From the NCBI RefSeq assembly GCF_019468565.1, contig NZ_CP080521.1:3038001-3102000 (forward strand): a stretch of 64,000 nt of DNA. The letters run 5' to 3'. The notes beneath the pieces were generated by a model. The model had not been told where the DNA came from, made no database searches, and saw nothing but the letters and a program-made list of their open reading frames with translations. Position 1 is the first letter of the stretch; the number at the start of each line of letters is the position of its first letter. A program made the translations under genes and the position numbers. Of the stretch, positions 8,473-17,437 are shown piece after piece. The stretch is from Pseudonocardia sp. DSM 110487. Its GTDB lineage: Bacteria > Actinomycetota > Actinomycetes > Mycobacteriales > Pseudonocardiaceae.

Positions 8473-8487
8473 CGCCGGAGTCTCACA

Positions 8488-8499
8488 TACCGGCCGGTA
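8488..8499. promoter_or_regulatory. Perfect palindrome TACCGGCCGGTA, candidate TetR operator
   Basis: A 12-bp perfect dyad 16 bp upstream of the acyl-CoA dehydrogenase start, in the 39-bp gap after the DUF4190 gene. TACCGGCCGGTA-like boxes are typical operators of TetR regulators of fatty-acid and acyl-CoA genes. No regulator gene is adjacent, so the regulator would act in trans. Confidence 0.5.
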
Positions 8500-8511
8500 A
8501 CAAGAAATGGG

Positions 8512-9123
8512 CTAGTAGTACGACGAGGGTGCCGCGGCCGCGAAGAAGACGAAGAAGAACAACACGAGGGCCAGCGTCGCGACCCCGATCCAGCCGAGGA
8601 CGATTCCCGCTGTCGCCAAGCCGTTGCCGGACTCACCCCGCTGCCTGATCTGCTGCTGGGCGATGTATCCGAACACCAGCGCCATGATGCTGCCGACCCA
8701 GTAGAGCCAGAGGATCCCGAGGATGAGCGACGCGATCGCCATGCCGTTCGTGGGGGCGGTCGGCGCGTACCCGCCGTAGCCCGGGGGTGGGTACCCGCCG
8801 TAGTTCTGCGGGCCATAGTTCTGCGGGCCATAGTTCTGGGGGCCGTAGTTCTGGGGGCCGTAGCCGGGCGGGGGGCCGTAGGGGGACTGGTAGGCGTTCT
8901 GCGGGCCGTTCGGTGAGACGGGTGGTGGGCTCAGGGGGAGACCGGTCCGCGGGTCGTACGCCTGACCGGGCAGCGGTTCGTAGGGCAGTGCTCCCTGCGA
9001 GCCGTACGTCGGCGCGGTCGGCTGGTCGTAGGACGACGGGCCCTTGTCGAAGGACACCGTCGCCGACTCCTCCGCCCGGTCCGGCGGCGGATCGGACGGC
9101 TGCTGTGGACCCGGTGTGCTCAC
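8512..9123 (-). CDS. DUF4190-type membrane protein with Pro/Gly/Tyr-rich N-terminus
   Basis: 203 residues. The first 125 are cytoplasmic-type low-complexity sequence rich in Pro, Gly, Tyr and Gln with a four-fold NYGPQ repeat. Two transmembrane segments follow (about 130-155 and 168-195) joined by GYIAQQQIRQRGESGNGLA, the layout of DUF4190 proteins. The role of the family is unknown. Its stop is 39 bp before the acyl-CoA dehydrogenase start. Confidence 0.85.
   Translation of the reverse strand: MSTPGPQQPSDPPPDRAEESATVSFDKGPSSYDQPTAPTYGSQGALPYEPLPGQAYDPRTGLPLSPPPVSPNGPQNAYQSPYGPPPGYGPQNYGPQNYGPQNYGPQNYGGYPPPGYGGYAPTAPTNGMAIASLILGILWLYWVGSIMALVFGYIAQQQIRQRGESGNGLATAGIVLGWIGVATLALVLFFFVFFAAAAPSSYY
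8801..8860 (-). repeat. Four tandem 15-bp repeats coding NYGPQ
   Basis: Units start at 8801, 8816, 8831 and 8846. The first two are identical to each other, as are the last two, and the pairs differ at two positions. The repeats preserve the reading frame and encode the NYGPQ units of the DUF4190 protein, so copy number could change by slippage without breaking the gene. Confidence 0.9.
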
Positions 9124-9228
9124 CTTGTTTCCCCCCTTGACAGAGCAAGTTTCCCATGGAGATCGTTCCCTCTCCGCCCCAACCGGGTGACGGCGGGGTT
9201 CGGCGGGTGATCGGTAGCGTGTCGCCCC

Positions 9229-10278
9229 GTGGACCTCACCGCCGCCGCGGTCAACCTCGTCGGCATGGCGCGCGGCGGAGTCGCCGACCTGCGCCGGATG
9301 CCGCGGGAGCTGGTGGACGACGGGCCGCGCGGCGCCCTGTACCGGTACCTGCCGATGTCAGGTGTGACGCCTGCGAGCGGCGAGCCGGTGCTGCTGGTTC
9401 CGCCGCTCGGCGCGCCCGACTTCGCCTACGACCTGCGCCGCGGCTGCTCCCTCGTGGAGCACCTGCTGTCCGAGGGTCGCCTGGTGTACCTGATCGACCA
9501 CGGCCCGAAGTCGTTCGCCGACCGCCGCCTCGGCATGGAGCACTGGGTGGACGACGTCGTGCCGTGGGCCGCGCGGCTCACCGCCGAGGACGCCGGGCCG
9601 GACGTGCACCTCGTCGGCTGGTCGCTCGCGGGCATCTTCTGCTCGCTCGCCGTCGCCGCGGGGGCACAGGCGGGCGAGCCGCTCCCGGTGCGGACCCTCA
9701 CGATGATCGGCAGCCCCGTCGACGTGTCGGCCGTGCCGTTCGTGGCCCCGCTGCGACCGCTGGCCGTGGCGACCGGCGGGCGCGGCCTGTCGACGGTCTA
9801 CCGCGCGATCGGGAGCTTCCCCGCGCCCGTGGTGAGCGCGGCGTTCCAGCTCGTTGCCGTCGACAAGCTGGTGACGAAGCCGCTCACGGTGCTGTCCCAG
9901 CTCGACGACCGCGACGCGCTCGCCCAGATCGAGGCCGTCGAGTACCTGATGCGCAACATGCACGGCTACCCGGGCCGGGTCTTCGGCCAGATCTTCCACC
10001 TGATGCTGCGCCGCAACGACCTCGCCGACGGCGAGCTGTCACTGGGCGGGCGGGCGATCCGGTTGGCCGCCGTGCAGGTCCCGGTGTTCGTCGTGGGCGG
10101 GCGGGGCGACGTGATCGCGCCGCTGCCGGCCGTGCAGAAGGTGCTGGGCCTGCTGACCGGCGCCCCAGAGGTGCGGTTCACCACCGCACCCGGCGGGCAC
10201 CTCGGCGTGCTCACCGGGCGCGGGGCGCGCACCACCACGTGGTCGGCGCTGGACGAGTTCCTCGCCGACCACGGCTGA
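9229..10278 (+). CDS. Alpha/beta hydrolase related to class III PHA synthases
   Basis: 349 residues from GTG. The nucleophile elbow is HLVGWSLAGIFCSL with Ser132, a catalytic Asp is likely in VVGGRGDVIAP, and a His in APGGHLGVLTG. Overall layout (LLVPPLGAPDFAYDLRRGCSLVEHLL, LIDHGPK) follows PhaC-type proteins found in mycobacteria and relatives, but true PHA synthases use Cys in the elbow. A Ser form points to esterase or acyltransferase activity on lipids rather than polyester synthesis. It ends at a bidirectional hairpin shared with the convergent dienelactone hydrolase gene. Confidence 0.82.
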   Translation: MDLTAAAVNLVGMARGGVADLRRMPRELVDDGPRGALYRYLPMSGVTPASGEPVLLVPPLGAPDFAYDLRRGCSLVEHLLSEGRLVYLIDHGPKSFADRRLGMEHWVDDVVPWAARLTAEDAGPDVHLVGWSLAGIFCSLAVAAGAQAGEPLPVRTLTMIGSPVDVSAVPFVAPLRPLAVATGGRGLSTVYRAIGSFPAPVVSAAFQLVAVDKLVTKPLTVLSQLDDRDALAQIEAVEYLMRNMHGYPGRVFGQIFHLMLRRNDLADGELSLGGRAIRLAAVQVPVFVVGGRGDVIAPLPAVQKVLGLLTGAPEVRFTTAPGGHLGVLTGRGARTTTWSALDEFLADHG

Positions 10279-10284
10279 ACCCCT

Positions 10285-10326
10285 CGTGAGTGGATACGCG
10301 AGCTATAGCGCGCCTATCCACTCACG
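10285..10326. terminator. Bidirectional hairpin between convergent hydrolase genes
   Basis: CGTGAGTGGATA (10285-10296) and TATCCACTCACG (10315-10326) are exact complements with an 18-nt loop rich in GC and itself partly self-complementary. It lies 7 bp after one stop and 3 bp before the other gene's stop, so it can serve both. Part of the arm recurs exactly at 32502-32513 on the opposite strand, which suggests a dispersed repeat family. Confidence 0.75.
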
Positions 10327-10328
10327 AC

Positions 10329-11030
10329 TCAGAGGTGCGTGCGGAGGAACTCCAGCGTGCGGTTCCAGGCGATCCGCGCCTGCTCGGCATCGTAGGTGCC
10401 GAGGTGGTTCTCGTCGTTGAAGAACGCGTGGCCCGCCGGGTAGATGTGGAACTCGGGCTGCAGGCCGGACTCGGACTCGATCCTTCCGGCGAGCGCGCGC
10501 ACCGCATCCGGGTTCGCGTAGTCGTCCTGCTCGCCGAAGTGGCCGAGGAGCGGCGCGGTGAGCCCGGAGAAGCTCGGGTAGTCCTCGCCCAGCACGCCGT
10601 AGAACGGCACGGCCGCGCCGATCTTGTCGCCCTGCTGCGCGGCGAGCACGAGCACGAAGCCGCCGCCCATGCAGAAGCCGACGGCGCCGACCTTCTGCGA
10701 CGTGACGGACTCGTGGGCGAGCAGGTAGTCGACGGCGCCCGCGAGGTCGCGGGCGGCCTGCTGGACCGGCAGCTTCTGCATGAGCTCGCCGGCCTCGGCG
10801 GCGTCGTGGGTGGTGCTGCCGCCGTAGAGGTCGGGTGCCAGGGCGACGAAACCCTCGGCGGCCAGCCGGTTGGACACGTCGGCGATGTGGTTCGTCAGTC
10901 CCCACCACTCCTGGATGACGACGACACCCGGGCCGCTGCCGGACGCCGGAACGGCGAGGTAGCCGTGTGCCGTGCCGCCGTTGGAGGGGAACGTGACGTT
11001 CTGGAGTGGGTTCTCGGTCACGGCCGACAT
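10329..11030 (-). CDS. Dienelactone hydrolase family protein
   Basis: 233 residues from the ATG at 11030; a longer frame adds 13 poorly conserved residues. The triad is Cys120 in GFCMGGG, Asp169 or Asp170 in FGEQDD and His201 in PAGHAFFND, as in carboxymethylenebutenolidase. The reaction class is hydrolysis of a lactone or ester; in isolation from an aromatic pathway the substrate cannot be named. It is divergent from the FAD oxidoreductase gene with 119 bp between the starts. Confidence 0.9.
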   Translation of the reverse strand: MSAVTENPLQNVTFPSNGGTAHGYLAVPASGSGPGVVVIQEWWGLTNHIADVSNRLAAEGFVALAPDLYGGSTTHDAAEAGELMQKLPVQQAARDLAGAVDYLLAHESVTSQKVGAVGFCMGGGFVLVLAAQQGDKIGAAVPFYGVLGEDYPSFSGLTAPLLGHFGEQDDYANPDAVRALAGRIESESGLQPEFHIYPAGHAFFNDENHLGTYDAEQARIAWNRTLEFLRTHL

Positions 11031-11149
11031 CTCACCACGGCCGAAGGGGCGCCGCCGGATCCCCCACATCGGGACGATCCGGACGGTGTGACGAATGGTG
11101 CTGGTCGGAGGCTTGGGCGAGGCGAGGAAAGCGGACTAGCGTCGCTTAC

Positions 11150-12493
11150 ATGACCTTGACGCCCAGCCGGCACGACGCAGCGGTGGCCGATCTGGTCGGT
11201 CGATACCGGGCGCTGCCGCCTGACACGCGGGTGCGGCTGGCCAAGAAGACCTCGAACCTGTTCCGCTTCGGCGATGCCCAGCCCACCGGCCTGCTCGACG
11301 CGTCCGCTCTCGCGGGCGTGATCTCCGTCGACGACGTGGCCCGCACGGCCGACGTGCAGGGCATGACCACCTACGAGGACCTGGTCGAGGCCACCCTGCC
11401 GCACCGGCTGATGCCGCTGGTGGTGCCGCAGCTGAAGACGATCACGCTGGGCGGGGCGGTCACCGGGCTGGGCATCGAGTCCACGTCGTTCCGGCACGGG
11501 TTGCCGCACGAGTCGGTGCTCGAGATGGACATCCTCACGCCGGAGGGTGAGCTCGTCACGGCGACGCCCGACGGCGAGCACGCCGACCTCTTCGCCGGCT
11601 TCCCCAACTCCTACGGCACCCTCGGCTACGCGCTGCGGTTGAGGATCGAGCTGCAGCCGGTCTCCCCGTACGTCCGGCTGGAGCACCGGCGGGTGTCCAC
11701 GGAGGACCTCGCCGCCACGATCACCGAGGTCTGCGGCCCTGACGGGCCTGACTTCGTCGACGGCACGGTCTTCGAGCCGGGGGAGCAGTACCTCACCCTT
11801 GGCACGTTCACCGAGGATCCGGGGCCAGGGGTGAGCGACTACACCGGCCAGCAGATCTTCTACCGCTCGATCCGCGAGCGCGCCTCCGACGTGCTCACCG
11901 TGCACGACTACATCTGGCGCTGGGACACCGACTGGTTCTGGTGCTCCCGCGCGCTCGGCGTGCAGCACCCCGTGGTGCGCCGGTTCTGGCCGCGCCGCTA
12001 CCGCCGCTCCGACGTCTACCGCCGCATCGTCGCCCTCGACCGGCGCTACGGGGTCTCCCGGCTCGCCCACCGCGTCACGCGGACTCCGCAGGAGGAACCG
12101 GTGATCCAGGACGTCGAGATCCCGGGCGACCGGCTCGCCGAGTTCCTCGACGCGTTCCACCGCGACATCGGGATCCGCCCGGTGTGGTTGTGCCCGCTGC
12201 GGCTGCGCGGCGAGCGGACGTGGCCGCTCTACCCGATGCAGCCGGACGAGTTGTATGTCAATGTCGGCTTCTGGTCGGGCGTGCCGCAGGTCCCCGGTCG
12301 ACCGGACGCGCACAACCGCCGGATCGAGGAGCTCGTCGCGGATCTCGGCGGGCACAAGTCGCTGTACTCCACAGTGCACTACGACGAAGGTGAGTTCTGG
12401 AAGCACTACAACGGGCCCGCCTACCGCGCACTCAAGCAGCGCTACGACCCGCACGGCAGGCAGCCCGATCTGTACTCCAAGGTCACCAGGTGA
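11150..12493 (+). CDS. tmsA: FAD-dependent oxidoreductase, 10-methylene-fatty-acyl reductase-like (TmsA/BfaA)
   Basis: 447 residues. The N-terminal half is a PCMH-type FAD-binding domain (LPHRLMPLVVPQLKTITLGG near residue 85, then GIESTSFRHGLPHESVLEMD). The C-terminal half has the WPLYPMQPDELYVNVGFW block. This family partners with a UfaA1/CFA-type methyltransferase: the methyltransferase methylenates the double bond of a phospholipid oleoyl chain and the flavoprotein reduces it to 10-methylstearate (tuberculostearate). Here the methyltransferase gene follows directly, overlapping or abutting. The symbol rests on this pairing and should be read as putative. Confidence 0.85.
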   Translation: MTLTPSRHDAAVADLVGRYRALPPDTRVRLAKKTSNLFRFGDAQPTGLLDASALAGVISVDDVARTADVQGMTTYEDLVEATLPHRLMPLVVPQLKTITLGGAVTGLGIESTSFRHGLPHESVLEMDILTPEGELVTATPDGEHADLFAGFPNSYGTLGYALRLRIELQPVSPYVRLEHRRVSTEDLAATITEVCGPDGPDFVDGTVFEPGEQYLTLGTFTEDPGPGVSDYTGQQIFYRSIRERASDVLTVHDYIWRWDTDWFWCSRALGVQHPVVRRFWPRRYRRSDVYRRIVALDRRYGVSRLAHRVTRTPQEEPVIQDVEIPGDRLAEFLDAFHRDIGIRPVWLCPLRLRGERTWPLYPMQPDELYVNVGFWSGVPQVPGRPDAHNRRIEELVADLGGHKSLYSTVHYDEGEFWKHYNGPAYRALKQRYDPHGRQPDLYSKVTR

Positions 12494-12504
12494 AGGGGGC
12501 AGTC

Positions 12505-13731
12505 ATGCAGGTCGCAGAGATCATCTCCGACGTCCTCGGCCAGGATGTACCGATCCGGATCGAGGCCTATGACGGCAGCAAAGCCGGGCCGGACCGCTCG
12601 GACGTCGCGCTGAAGATCCTCACGCCACGAGCACTCGCCCGGCTCGCCACGGCACCAGGAACGCTCGGGCTCGCGCGTGCGTACGTCACGGGCGAGCTCG
12701 AGGTCGACGGCGACGTCTACGACGTGCTGAACGCCATGGCCGACCTCACACTGCACGACCTCACGCGCAAGGAGCAGCTGCAGCTCGCGAGCAAGCTGTT
12801 CCCGGTGTGGCTGCGCCACCGGCAGCCGCCGCCCGAGTTCGAGTACCGCCCGCCGGGCCGGCTGCACTCGAAGTCTCGCGACAGCAAGGCGATCTCGCAC
12901 CACTACGACGTGTCCAACCGCTTCTACGAGTGGGTGCTCGGCCCGTCGATGGCGTACACGTGCGCGGTCTACGCCACCGAGGACGCCACGCTCGAGGAGG
13001 CGCAGGCCGCCAAGCACGAGCTGGTGGCGCAGAAGCTGGCGCTGAAGCCGGGCATGCGCCTGCTCGACGTCGGCTGCGGCTGGGGCGGCATGGTGATGCA
13101 CGCGGCCGCCGAGCACGGCGTCAAGGCGCTTGGCGTCACGCTGTCGCGCAACCAGGCCGCGTGGGCGCAGGCCGAGATCGAGCGCAGGGGCCTGTCCGGT
13201 CTCGCCGAGGTGCGCCACCTCGACTACCGCGACGCGCCCGAGTCCGAGTTCGACGCGATCAGCTCGATCGGGCTCACCGAGCACATCGGGAAGGACAACC
13301 TGCCGAGCTACTTCTCGTCGTTGTACGCCCGGCTCAAACCGGAGGGGCGGCTGCTCAACCACTGCATCACCCAACCGCGCACGCCCACCCGCAAGCTCGA
13401 CGCGTTCATCGCGCGCTACGTGTTCCCCGACGGACAGCTGGAGCCGGTCGGACACCTGATCTCCGTCATGAATGACAGCGGGTTCGAGGTCCGGCACGAG
13501 GAGAACCTGCGCGAGCACTACGCGCTCACCCTCGCGGGGTGGTGCCGGAACCTCGAGGACCACTGGGAGGAGGCCGTCGCCGAGGTCGGGCTCGGCCGGG
13601 CGCGGGTGTGGCGGCTCTACATGGCGGCCAGCCGGCTCGGGTTCGAGCGCGACAACATCCAGCTGCACCAGGTCCTCGGGGTGAAGCTCGGTGAGCGCGC
13701 GAGGTCCGGGTTCCCCCTGCGCGGTTGGTAG
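12505..13731 (+). CDS. tmsB: Cyclopropane-fatty-acyl-phospholipid synthase-type methyltransferase (TmsB/UfaA1/BfaB)
   Basis: 408 residues from the ATG at 12505, which has GAAGGGGG just upstream; a GTG at 12490 overlapping the previous stop (GTGA) would add five residues. SAM motif I LLDVGCGWGG is at about 186, preceded by HHYDVSNRFYEWVLGPSMAYTCA, the hallmark of CFA/UfaA enzymes, and followed by the IGLTEHIG and EENLREHYALTL blocks. It acts on unsaturated chains of membrane phospholipids. With the reductase before it and a WS/DGAT acyltransferase after it, this is a membrane/storage lipid operon. Confidence 0.88.
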   Translation: MQVAEIISDVLGQDVPIRIEAYDGSKAGPDRSDVALKILTPRALARLATAPGTLGLARAYVTGELEVDGDVYDVLNAMADLTLHDLTRKEQLQLASKLFPVWLRHRQPPPEFEYRPPGRLHSKSRDSKAISHHYDVSNRFYEWVLGPSMAYTCAVYATEDATLEEAQAAKHELVAQKLALKPGMRLLDVGCGWGGMVMHAAAEHGVKALGVTLSRNQAAWAQAEIERRGLSGLAEVRHLDYRDAPESEFDAISSIGLTEHIGKDNLPSYFSSLYARLKPEGRLLNHCITQPRTPTRKLDAFIARYVFPDGQLEPVGHLISVMNDSGFEVRHEENLREHYALTLAGWCRNLEDHWEEAVAEVGLGRARVWRLYMAASRLGFERDNIQLHQVLGVKLGERARSGFPLRGW

Positions 13732-13808
13732 CCACTCCATCGCTGAGCGGATACGAGTGCTCCGGCGCGCGTAGTCGCCACGGGCGCGGGAACCGGGAGA
13801 ATGGCGGG

Positions 13809-15203
13809 GTGGTCGACCGCCTTTCCCCGCTCGACGCGTCGTTCCTGTTCGCCGAGCACCGGACGGCCGCCATGCACGTCGGCGCCGTCATGACGTTCGC
13901 GCCGCCGGAGAACGGCCCGTTCGATCCCGACGCCTTCACCGAGCTCATCGGACGCAGGCTCGCGCTCGTGCCGCGGTACCGGCAGAAGGTGCGCGAGGTG
14001 CCGGGCGGGCTGGGGCTGCCGGTGTGGGTGGACGACCCGGACTTCGACCTCGCGTTCCACGTCCGCCGGTCCGCGCTGCCGGCGCCCGGTACCGAGGAGG
14101 AGTTGCTCGACCTGGTCGGGCGGCTGCTCGCAAGGCAGCTGGACCGGTCGCGGCCGCTGTGGGAGGTCTACCTGATCGAGGGGCTGGCCGACGGCCGGTT
14201 TGCCGTGGTCACCAAGACCCACCACGCCATGGTCGACGGCCTCGCGTCCATGGACATCGGGGCCGTGCTCCTCGACCTCACGCCGGAGCCGCGCGAGACC
14301 CCCGAGGACGAATGGGAGCCCGCGCCAGAGCCGTCCGGGCTCGAGCTCGCCGCGTCCGCGGCCGCGCACGCCCTGCGCAGGCCCCGCGACGTGCTCGACG
14401 TCGCCGGGCGGGCCCTCACCGACGTCCGCGAGGCGGTGTCCACGGTCGGCAAGACCGTCGAGGGGGTGCTCGCCGCTGGGCGCAGCGCCGCCACCGTCCG
14501 GCCGGTGCAGCCGCTCAACGCCGCCACCGGCCAGCAGCGGCGCTACGGCATGTGCCGCACCGCGCTCGCCGAGCACCGCGCCGTCCGCAAGGCGCACGGC
14601 GGCACCGTCAACGACGTCGTGCTCGCGGTGGTCGCGGGCGCCCTGCGCCGCTGGCTGATCAGTCGGGGCGAGCCGCTGACGGCCGACACCTCCGTGCGCG
14701 CGATGGTGCCGGTCAGCGTGCGCGCCAGGGCCCGCGGCGGGTCGGGGGCCGGCAACAGCATCTCCGCCTACCTCGTGGACCTGCCCGTCACCGAGGACGA
14801 ACCGCTCGCCCGGCTCGCGGTGCTGCGCGACGCCATGGAGGTGCACAAGCGCAGCGGGCAGGCGGTGGGCGCCGCGAACCTGATGAAGCTCGTCGGGCTC
14901 GCCCCGCCGATCGTGCACAGCCTCGGTGCGCGGCTGGCCAGCCAGTACTCGAGCAACTTCTACAACGTGCTGGTCACCAACGTGTCCGGCCCGCCCCGCC
15001 CGCTCTACGCGATGGGCGCCCGGATGCTCGACATGTACCCGGTGGTGCCGCTCGCGGGCGGTCAGGCGGTGGCCATCGGCATCACGTCCTACGGCACCGG
15101 CATGCACTACGGCCTCACTGCCGACCGCGACGCCCTCCCCGACGTCGACGTTCTCGCCGGCTACGTCGCGGATTCCCTGGCTGAACTCGTCGACCTCTCC
15201 TGA
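13809..15203 (+). CDS. Wax ester synthase/diacylglycerol acyltransferase (WS/DGAT)
   Basis: 464 residues, the usual length. The acyltransferase motif HHAMVDG is at 138-144 (H138/H139, D143). The N-terminus LSPLDASFLFAEHRTAAMHVG and the later NDVVLAVVAGALRRWL and NFYNVLVTNVSGPP blocks are all present. It esterifies acyl-CoA to diacylglycerol or fatty alcohol for storage lipid. The GTG at 13809 was chosen because the preceding 28 residues of the open frame are unlike the family. It follows tmsB by 77 bp and may share its transcript. Confidence 0.93.
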   Translation: MVDRLSPLDASFLFAEHRTAAMHVGAVMTFAPPENGPFDPDAFTELIGRRLALVPRYRQKVREVPGGLGLPVWVDDPDFDLAFHVRRSALPAPGTEEELLDLVGRLLARQLDRSRPLWEVYLIEGLADGRFAVVTKTHHAMVDGLASMDIGAVLLDLTPEPRETPEDEWEPAPEPSGLELAASAAAHALRRPRDVLDVAGRALTDVREAVSTVGKTVEGVLAAGRSAATVRPVQPLNAATGQQRRYGMCRTALAEHRAVRKAHGGTVNDVVLAVVAGALRRWLISRGEPLTADTSVRAMVPVSVRARARGGSGAGNSISAYLVDLPVTEDEPLARLAVLRDAMEVHKRSGQAVGAANLMKLVGLAPPIVHSLGARLASQYSSNFYNVLVTNVSGPPRPLYAMGARMLDMYPVVPLAGGQAVAIGITSYGTGMHYGLTADRDALPDVDVLAGYVADSLAELVDLS

Positions 15204-15458
15204 CGCCGCGCTCGACTCGCCTGCACCGAGAGCGCGACTCGCGCAAGGCGGGGATCTCGGCTGTCGGGTGGGCCAACCGGATCGACCGGGTGGCGGAGGC
15301 GCATTAGTGCCTGGGTTGTCTCTGCTTCCGTTGATCGCGTCCAGTCGACCATCCATCCGATCCGGTTCGGAGTCGGTGAACTGCGCGGTGGGAATCGGCC
15401 GTGGTCCACGGTGACGCGTCCGATACTCGACTGGCTGACCGAGCAGAAATGAGCAGCG

Positions 15459-16433
15459 GTGTTCGAAGGTTTCAGCAAGGCGTTTGTCCGCGAGGCAATC
15501 AACCGCAGTGCCGAGAACGACGTAGACCGAAGAAGATTCCTGCGGGTCGCTGGACTCAGCACGGCCGGCGTCGTCGGCGGTGGCGCGCTGGCCGGCGGCG
15601 GGCTGTACGCCCCACCCTCAGCGGCCGCGATCCGCACCGTGTCCGAGGTGGCCGATGACGCCGCGATCAGCGACGCCGCCGTGCTCAACTTCGCCCTCAA
15701 CCTGGAGTATCTCGAGGCCGAGTTCTACCTGCGCGCCGTCACGGGTGAGGGCCTCGACGACAACCAGATCGACGGTGTGGGCACCGTCGGCGGGGTCATC
15801 GGCGGCCGCCAGGTGGAGTTCAGGGACAACGTGCTGAAGGCCAACGCGACCGAGATCGCGGCCGACGAGCGCGCCCACGTCGATTTCCTGCGCAGCGCGC
15901 TCGGGGACGCCAAGGTCGCCCGTCCGGCGATCGACCTGGACGAGGCCTTCACCGCCGCCGCATTGGCCGCGGGACTCATCGCGGAGGGGGAGAGTTTCGA
16001 CGTATTCGGCAGCGAGGACAACTTCCTGCTCGGCGCCTTCGTGTTCGAGGACGTGGGGGTCACCGCCTACAAGGGCGCCGCTCCGCTGATCGAGAACAAG
16101 ACATTCCTGGAGGCCGCGGCCGGAATTCTTGCGGTCGAGGCGTACCACGCGGGCCTGATCCGCGCGACGCTGCAGGCGCGTGGGGCCGAAGACGCGACGG
16201 TCGCCATCTCCGACGCCCGCGACGGACTGGACGGCGAGGCCGACCTCGACCAGGGCCTCGTGCTCGACGGGGTAGCGAACATCGTCCCGACCGACGACAA
16301 CGCCATCGCCTTCAGCCGCAGCGCCGGACAGGTCCTCAACATCGTCTACCTGAACCCGGACAGCGTGACATCCGGCGGCTTCTTCCCGGACGGCGTCAAC
16401 GGCGACATCAACGCCAGTGACGACAACGCCTGA
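15459..16433 (+). CDS. Tat-exported ferritin-like domain protein
   Basis: 324 residues from GTG. The N-terminus has a twin-arginine-like motif DRRRFLRVAG (about 24-33) followed by a Gly/Ala-rich hydrophobic stretch and an AxA-type region (PPSAAA), so export by Tat is likely. The rest is a helical ferritin-like (Ferritin_2) domain with paired acidic and histidine residues (LNLEYLEAEFYLRAV; ADERAHVDFLRSAL; AVEAYHAGLIRATL) suited to a di-metal site. Such secreted proteins may bind or oxidise metal; no function is established. It ends at a strong hairpin facing a convergent gene. The 255 bp before it hold no gene that I can see. Confidence 0.85.
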   Translation: MFEGFSKAFVREAINRSAENDVDRRRFLRVAGLSTAGVVGGGALAGGGLYAPPSAAAIRTVSEVADDAAISDAAVLNFALNLEYLEAEFYLRAVTGEGLDDNQIDGVGTVGGVIGGRQVEFRDNVLKANATEIAADERAHVDFLRSALGDAKVARPAIDLDEAFTAAALAAGLIAEGESFDVFGSEDNFLLGAFVFEDVGVTAYKGAAPLIENKTFLEAAAGILAVEAYHAGLIRATLQARGAEDATVAISDARDGLDGEADLDQGLVLDGVANIVPTDDNAIAFSRSAGQVLNIVYLNPDSVTSGGFFPDGVNGDINASDDNA

Positions 16434-16450
16434 CCCTTCCGGTGGCTCTG

Positions 16451-16486
16451 CGGGTGGCGGCCTCAGCTGGCGAGGGCCGCCACCCG
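16451..16486. terminator. Bidirectional terminator hairpin
   Basis: CGGGTGGCGGCC (16451-16462) and GGCCGCCACCCG (16475-16486) are exact complements with a 12-nt loop. It lies 18 bp after the ferritin-like gene and 23 bp beyond the stop of the convergent methyltransferase, so it can end both transcripts. Confidence 0.75.
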
Positions 16487-16509
16487 CTCCGCGCGGGTGA
16501 CCTTGGTGC

Positions 16510-17367
16510 TCATCGGTGCTCGTCGTCCGAGCGTGCGGACGCGACGAGAGCGGCGCCGGGGATCGCGTAGCCGCCGTCGGTCGCGAACGGTGCCAGGGCG
16601 TGTTCGAGGGCCGCGGCGAGGTCCACACGGTCGGGATCGGACAGTTTCTGCAGCACGACGGCGAGCGGGCCGGCGGTGTCGGCCATGAAGCCGAGGTAAT
16701 CGTCGACGTCGTGGAAGCGGAACGCCAGCGGGATCTCGACGACGGTGATCTCGTCGAAGCAGGCGGCCTCGAGCAGGGATCGCGTGCGGTCCGCGTCCGC
16801 CATGCTGAACGGGTTCGGCACGCCGTCGGGTGGCCGGGTCACGTGCCCGCGCTCGACGAGGGTCACGGCGATGACCGCGAAGAACGGGTTGCGTTCCGCG
16901 GCGGCCCACACGGCCAGCGCGACGCGCCCACCAGGTCGGAGCACCCGGCGGGTCTCGGCGAGCGCGGCGGCGGGGTCGGCCACCAGCATGTAGCCGAGCC
17001 GGCACAGGACGCCGTCGACCGAGGCGGTGTCGAGGTCGAGGCGCTCGGCGTCCATCACCCGGAACTCCACGTTCGTGATGCCGAGTTCGGCTGCCCTGGC
17101 GCGGGCCACGTCCAGCATCGCGGGCGAGAAGTCGGTGCAGATCACGTGGCCTGCGTCCGCCGCGGCGGCGAAGCCCGTGTCGCCTGCCCCCGCCGCCAGT
17201 TCGAGCACCGTGTCTCCCTCCCGGGCCGCGAGCTCGCGGACCATCCACTCCCGCACCGGCGTCATCGCCGTCTCGAACTGCGACCGCCTGCGGGACCAGC
17301 CGGGCGCGATCGCCTGCGAGATCTCGTAGCTGGTGCGGCGGTACTCGTCGATCGGTGTCGTCGTCAT
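16510..17367 (-). CDS. Class I SAM-dependent methyltransferase
   Basis: 285 residues from the ATG at 17367. Motif I VLELAAGAGDTGFAAA and motif II/III blocks (ICTDFSPAMLDVARARA; EFRVMDAERLDLDTASVDGVLC; LRPGGRVALAVWA) follow the UbiE/COQ5-like order. The N-terminal YEISQAIAPGWSRRRSQFE is seen in a small-molecule methyltransferase subgroup. Substrate unknown. It is divergent from an ECF sigma factor gene with 70 bp between starts, which leaves room for shared control. Confidence 0.85.
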   Translation of the reverse strand: MTTTPIDEYRRTSYEISQAIAPGWSRRRSQFETAMTPVREWMVRELAAREGDTVLELAAGAGDTGFAAAADAGHVICTDFSPAMLDVARARAAELGITNVEFRVMDAERLDLDTASVDGVLCRLGYMLVADPAAALAETRRVLRPGGRVALAVWAAAERNPFFAVIAVTLVERGHVTRPPDGVPNPFSMADADRTRSLLEAACFDEITVVEIPLAFRFHDVDDYLGFMADTAGPLAVVLQKLSDPDRVDLAAALEHALAPFATDGGYAIPGAALVASARSDDEHR

Positions 17368-17437
17368 ACGGGTCGAGACACCCCGGAACCCGGAATCGGA
17401 CCGGTCCCCTTCGCCTACGCTCGGTGTCATCACCGAT

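Noticed and set aside
8801..8860. CRISPR-like regular repeats
   Set aside because: Units are 15 bp, contiguous without spacers and in frame within a coding region.
16463..16513. 16-codon frame overlapping the methyltransferase stop (ATGA)
   Set aside because: It ends inside the terminator stem, has no family features and is best explained by chance next to the hairpin.
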